Shown here: piece after piece, positions 61,588 to 64,000 of the stretch
Layout of the letters: the number at the start of each line of letters is the position of its first letter
Position numbering within the stretch: the stretch's first letter is position 1
DNA from: Candidatus Latescibacterota bacterium
GTDB lineage: Bacteria > Latescibacterota > UBA2968 > UBA8231
NCBI GenBank assembly: GCA_022827835.1
Contig: JAJEIO010000062.1
Coordinates: 1 to 64,000, forward strand
Direction: 5' to 3'
Length of the DNA: 64,000 nt
The notes under the pieces: model-generated
Seen by the model: the letters and a program-made list of their open reading frames with translations, nothing else
Told to the model about the DNA's origin: nothing
Databases searched by the model: none
Translations under genes and position numbers: made by a program

Positions 61588-62139
61588 ATGCTCAGCCCCA
61601 ACCCAGCCGTCAAGTTCACCTATGAGGACTACCAACACACCCCGGAGGACAAGCGCTACGAGTTATTGGACGGAGAGTTGATTATGGTCCCCGCGCCCAA
61701 CCTAGAGCACCAGAGAATTGGCATCCGGCTAGGAGCGTTGCTCCATGGCTTCGTACAGGAGAGGGGTTTAGGCGAGGTCTTCCCCGCCCCCTGCGACGTG
61801 GTGCTGTCGAATACGGATGTGGTACAGCCGGACCTGTTGTTCGTCTCCAATGAGCGGGCGCACCTGCTGCTCGGCGGTGATAATGTTCGCGGCGCACCGG
61901 ACTTGGTCGTCGAGATCCTCTCCCCCTCCACTGCCGGGCAGGACCGAACGCTCAAACGCGCTCTGTACGTCAAGCACGGCGTGAAGGAGTACTGGCTGGT
62001 CGATCCAGACGCCCGGACGGTGACGGTGCTGCGGCTCGGCGAGGGTGTCTTCGAGGTGGAGGACATCTACGGTGAGGGGCAGACGATGACCTCGCCTACG
62101 CTCACAGGTTTCTCCGTTGGCTTAAACGAGATTTTCTAG
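61588..62139 (+). CDS. Uma2-family (DUF820) putative endonuclease
   Basis: 183 residues starting MLSPNPAVKFTYEDYQ after GAGGAGGG. The PD-(D/E)xK-like core reads VVQPDLLFVSNE, GAPDLVVEILSPST and KHGVKEYWLVDP. Family members are abundant in cyanobacteria and related genomes; their role is unknown, with nuclease activity inferred. Its TAG stop shares its G with the GTG start of the selenoprotein candidate (TAGTG). Confidence 0.92.
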   Translation: MLSPNPAVKFTYEDYQHTPEDKRYELLDGELIMVPAPNLEHQRIGIRLGALLHGFVQERGLGEVFPAPCDVVLSNTDVVQPDLLFVSNERAHLLLGGDNVRGAPDLVVEILSPSTAGQDRTLKRALYVKHGVKEYWLVDPDARTVTVLRLGEGVFEVEDIYGEGQTMTSPTLTGFSVGLNEIF

Positions 62140-62660
62140 TGTTTCTGTCCTTGGCAGCCGTGACTCTCATCGCCCTCGTTGGCTGCAACTCCAATGCGGT
62201 TTCCTCGGACGGTCGAGCGCCTGCGTTCACCTTGCCTGCGGCGGATGGGACTTCTATTTCCCTGTCCGACTTACTCGACAACCGCGCGGCCGCGGTACTG
62301 CTGTTCTACAGAGGATTCTTCTGAGGTTCCTGTCGGAGCCAACTAGGTGAGTTGGCAGATGTGTATCCCGAGTTTCTAGAACGAAACGTGTCGCTTGCGG
62401 CGATCAGTACTGATGACATCGCCGACGCGCTGAAAATGGTGGAGCTCACCGGCGCTGAATTCGCTATTCTGTCAGATAAGGACGCCGAGGTCGCCAAGGG
62501 CTATGGAGTTTACAACCTGCTGGATGACGGCGTCGCGACGCCGTCCGCCGTCATCGTCTCCCCCGAGGGCGACATCGAATGGAAATACATAGGGAGAAGT
62601 ATATCCGACCGACCGACGCCCGATCAAATTTTGGCTCAAGTTGACCGATTGATACAGTGA
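62139..62660 (+). CDS. Peroxiredoxin/AhpC-TSA-like lipoprotein, candidate selenoprotein (TGA at 62322-62324 read as Sec)
   Basis: Read through one in-frame TGA, the frame gives 173 residues. Residues 1-16 are a lipoprotein signal (LIALVGC). Then RAPAFTLPAADGTSISLSDLL and AAVLLFYRGFF precede the TGA, and GSCRSQLGELADVYPEFLER follows, in the same frame. In this family the segment is YRG-x-W-C-P-x-C-R-x-Q-L, so the TGA sits at the first, peroxidatic Cys (U-G-S-C). The remainder (VSLAAISTDD, FAILSDKDAEVAKGYGVYN, TPSAVIVSPEGDIEWKYIG, SDRPTPDQIL) is complete redoxin. A hairpin fitting a bacterial SECIS starts 13 bases after the TGA. Without Sec the protein would stop at 61 residues with no active site. 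Alternative explanation: a point mutation or sequencing error. GTG start coupled to Uma2. Confidence 0.82.
62338..62356 (+). promoter_or_regulatory. Candidate bacterial SECIS element
   Basis: Perfect 7-bp stem GCCAACT / AGTTGGC with the loop AGGTG. The loop begins 20 bases after the end of the TGA, within the 16-37 base window known for bacterial SECIS hairpins, and has a G among its first two bases as the consensus requires. It lies within the coding region as bacterial SECIS elements do. Confidence 0.75.
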
Positions 62661-62694
62661 GTCGTCCTCAATTTTTTACGACAAGGAGCAACAC

Positions 62695-64000
62695 ATGAGT
62701 AGTGTAGATCAGATCGGCTGGCACGCTCAGAGCAAAACCGGCGTCATTGCGGCTGGTGGTGCCGGGGCTGTAGCCGCTGGCATTGAAATTCTCGGCCAAG
62801 GCGGCAATGCAGCCGATACCGCGGCCGGCGCGATTATAGCGCTCAACGTCACCGATCACGGGGCCTGTTCCATCGGCGGGGAAGTGCCGGTGCTCGTCTG
62901 GGACGGGAACGCGGTCAAGTCGCTGTCTGGCCAGGGGCGCGCGCCGCTGGCGCCGGAGGCCATTGCTTGGTACATGGAGCACGGCATCCCAGACCGCGAT
63001 ATCAAGATGGCTCCGGTGCCGTCGGTCGTGGATTTGTGCATAACCCTTTTGCAGCACTACGGCACGCAGAGCTTTGCCGCGATTGTCGCGCCGACCTTGG
63101 CGCTGCTCGACGAAGGCGCGGAGGCGTGGCACCCCGACTTGGCGCGGACGCTGCGGCGCATGGTCGAGGAGGAACACCGCGCTACAGGCAATCGCCAAGA
63201 GAAGTTGCAAGCAGCCTGCGATCACTTCTATGGCCGCCGCGCCGAACACGGCGATATAGCTGAGGACTTAGAGGCATTTTACATAGAGCAGGGTGGATTC
63301 CTGCGCCGCGCAGATCTGGCCGCTCATAGGACTTTGATCGAAGAGCCGGTGGCAGTCGATTACCGGGGCTACCAAGTGTACAAGTGCGGCCCTTGGACCC
63401 AAGGCCCCTATCTGTGCCAAGCCCTGCGGCTGCTCGAAGGGTTTGATCTCAAAAGCATGGGGCATTGCTCGGCCGACTACGTCCACGCGGTCGTCGAAGC
63501 CATGAAGCTGGCCATGGCCGACCGCGACGCGCACTATGGCGATCCTCTGTTCGTAGATGTGCCCATGAACGCCTTGCTGTCCGACGAATATACCGAGCTT
63601 CGGCGACCCTTGATCGACATGGGACAAGCCGCGTTGGACGCTCGTCCTGGCGACCCGCTCGGCATGAAGGCGGTGCAGGAGGGAGGCGTGTTCCAGCCCG
63701 GAGTCGGTGGCACCACCACGTGCGTGGTGGCCGACCGCTGGGGCATGGTCGTATCGGCTACGCCGAGCGCGAATGTCTATCACGCTGGCGGCACCGGCAG
63801 CACGGGCGTCTCGTATGGCAACCGCCTGCGCAGTCTTAACACAACGCCCGGACACCCCAATTGCATCGCGCCGGGCAAGCGTCCGCGTATCACCCTGACG
63901 CCTACGATGGTACTCAAGGATGGCGCGCCCGTGTTAGCTATCAGCGTGGCTGGCGGCGACCTGCAAGATCAGGCGACCTTGAACCTGTTGCTCGACTTTG
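62695..64000 (+). CDS. Gamma-glutamyltransferase-family protein (2), 3' end outside the window
   Basis: 435 residues are visible from an ATG with AAGGAG upstream, and the frame is still open at the last base. GAGAVAAGIEILGQGGNAADTAAGAIIALNV is the family opening. The nucleophile region is VGGTTTCVVADRWGMVVSAT, with Thr in the expected place but Cys where His is common. KRPRITLTPTMVLKDGAPVLAISVAGG continues into the C-terminal domain. No signal peptide. It follows the redoxin gene by 34 bases. Confidence 0.9.
   Translation, partial: MSSVDQIGWHAQSKTGVIAAGGAGAVAAGIEILGQGGNAADTAAGAIIALNVTDHGACSIGGEVPVLVWDGNAVKSLSGQGRAPLAPEAIAWYMEHGIPDRDIKMAPVPSVVDLCITLLQHYGTQSFAAIVAPTLALLDEGAEAWHPDLARTLRRMVEEEHRATGNRQEKLQAACDHFYGRRAEHGDIAEDLEAFYIEQGGFLRRADLAAHRTLIEEPVAVDYRGYQVYKCGPWTQGPYLCQALRLLEGFDLKSMGHCSADYVHAVVEAMKLAMADRDAHYGDPLFVDVPMNALLSDEYTELRRPLIDMGQAALDARPGDPLGMKAVQEGGVFQPGVGGTTTCVVADRWGMVVSATPSANVYHAGGTGSTGVSYGNRLRSLNTTPGHPNCIAPGKRPRITLTPTMVLKDGAPVLAISVAGGDLQDQATLNLLLDF

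Noticed and set aside
62139-62324. Reading the 61-codon frame and the 62352-62660 frame as two separate genes
   Set aside because: Both are in one frame separated by a single TGA at the active-site Cys, with uninterrupted redoxin similarity across it and no ribosome site before the second ATG.

Overview
The window looks like chromosomal DNA of an uncultured, Gram-negative, heterotrophic bacterium. It carries an outer-membrane barrel, a TonB-dependent receptor, ExbB/ExbD, lipoproteins, a fairly high GC content and good Shine-Dalgarno sites. The gene families (phytanoyl-CoA-dioxygenase-like proteins, many Gfo/Idh oxidoreductases, HpcH aldolases, DUF6785-type membrane proteins, enolase-superfamily dehydratase, M55/M19 peptidases, CRTAC1/UnbV proteins, Uma2, DUF433/DUF5615) are those expanded in Latescibacterota- and Poribacteria-like marine or sponge-associated lineages. 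That placement is inference from gene content only. I see no rRNA, tRNA, insertion sequence or CRISPR array.

Layout. 0-6 kb: end of a PorV/PorQ-like barrel, then a TPR - ExbB/TolQ - ExbD/TolR - DUF4159 energy-transduction cluster closed by a terminator. 6-16 kb: aroA, a divergent DapA-family lyase, a GH42-like plus sialidase-like pair, a TIM-barrel glycosidase-like protein, a MORN/zinc-ribbon protein and a PhyH-like protein. 16-24 kb: two tandem paralogous secreted proteins with FlgD/gliding-type C-termini and a large FG-GAP/UnbV/TPR lipoprotein. 24-27.4 kb: accessory patch with a DUF433/DUF5615 toxin-antitoxin pair lying between decayed copies of genes found at 16 kb, a two-gene glycine-zipper/zinc-finger unit of unknown function and an orphan AbrB-type protein. 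27.4-31 kb: aquaporin and TonB receptor, convergent. 31-44 kb: catabolic genes (M55 and M19 peptidase-family proteins, three Gfo/Idh oxidoreductases, two HpcH aldolases, transaldolase-like protein, DUF6785 membrane protein, PhyH, sugar isomerase), including a collapsed SDR pseudogene. 44-48 kb: phosphotransferase, DUF5916 barrel, Bor-like lipoprotein. 48-60 kb: enolase-superfamily enzyme and a nine-gene minus-strand operon combining a CUT1-type (two binding proteins, two permeases, no ATPase) and a CUT2-type (binding protein, permease, double ATPase) sugar transporter with an epimerase and a gamma-glutamyltransferase. 60-64 kb: epimerase, CBM9-like secreted protein, Uma2 protein, a peroxiredoxin-like lipoprotein, and a second gamma-glutamyltransferase cut by the window edge.

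The strongest novel signal is at 62.1-62.7 kb. A peroxiredoxin-like reading frame is interrupted by a single in-frame TGA exactly where the catalytic cysteine of the C-x-x-C motif should be. It is followed at the expected distance by a perfect 7-bp hairpin with a GGTG loop, so it is very probably a selenoprotein (U-x-x-C) with a bacterial SECIS element. Other points of interest are an SDR gene collapsed to 25 codons, a permuted degenerate copy of the PhyH/TPR locus around a toxin-antitoxin module, and several enzymes (DapA-, GH42-, M19- and enolase-family) that lack canonical catalytic or metal-binding residues. Overall the genes suggest uptake and breakdown of sugars, sugar acids and peptides released from complex organic matter.
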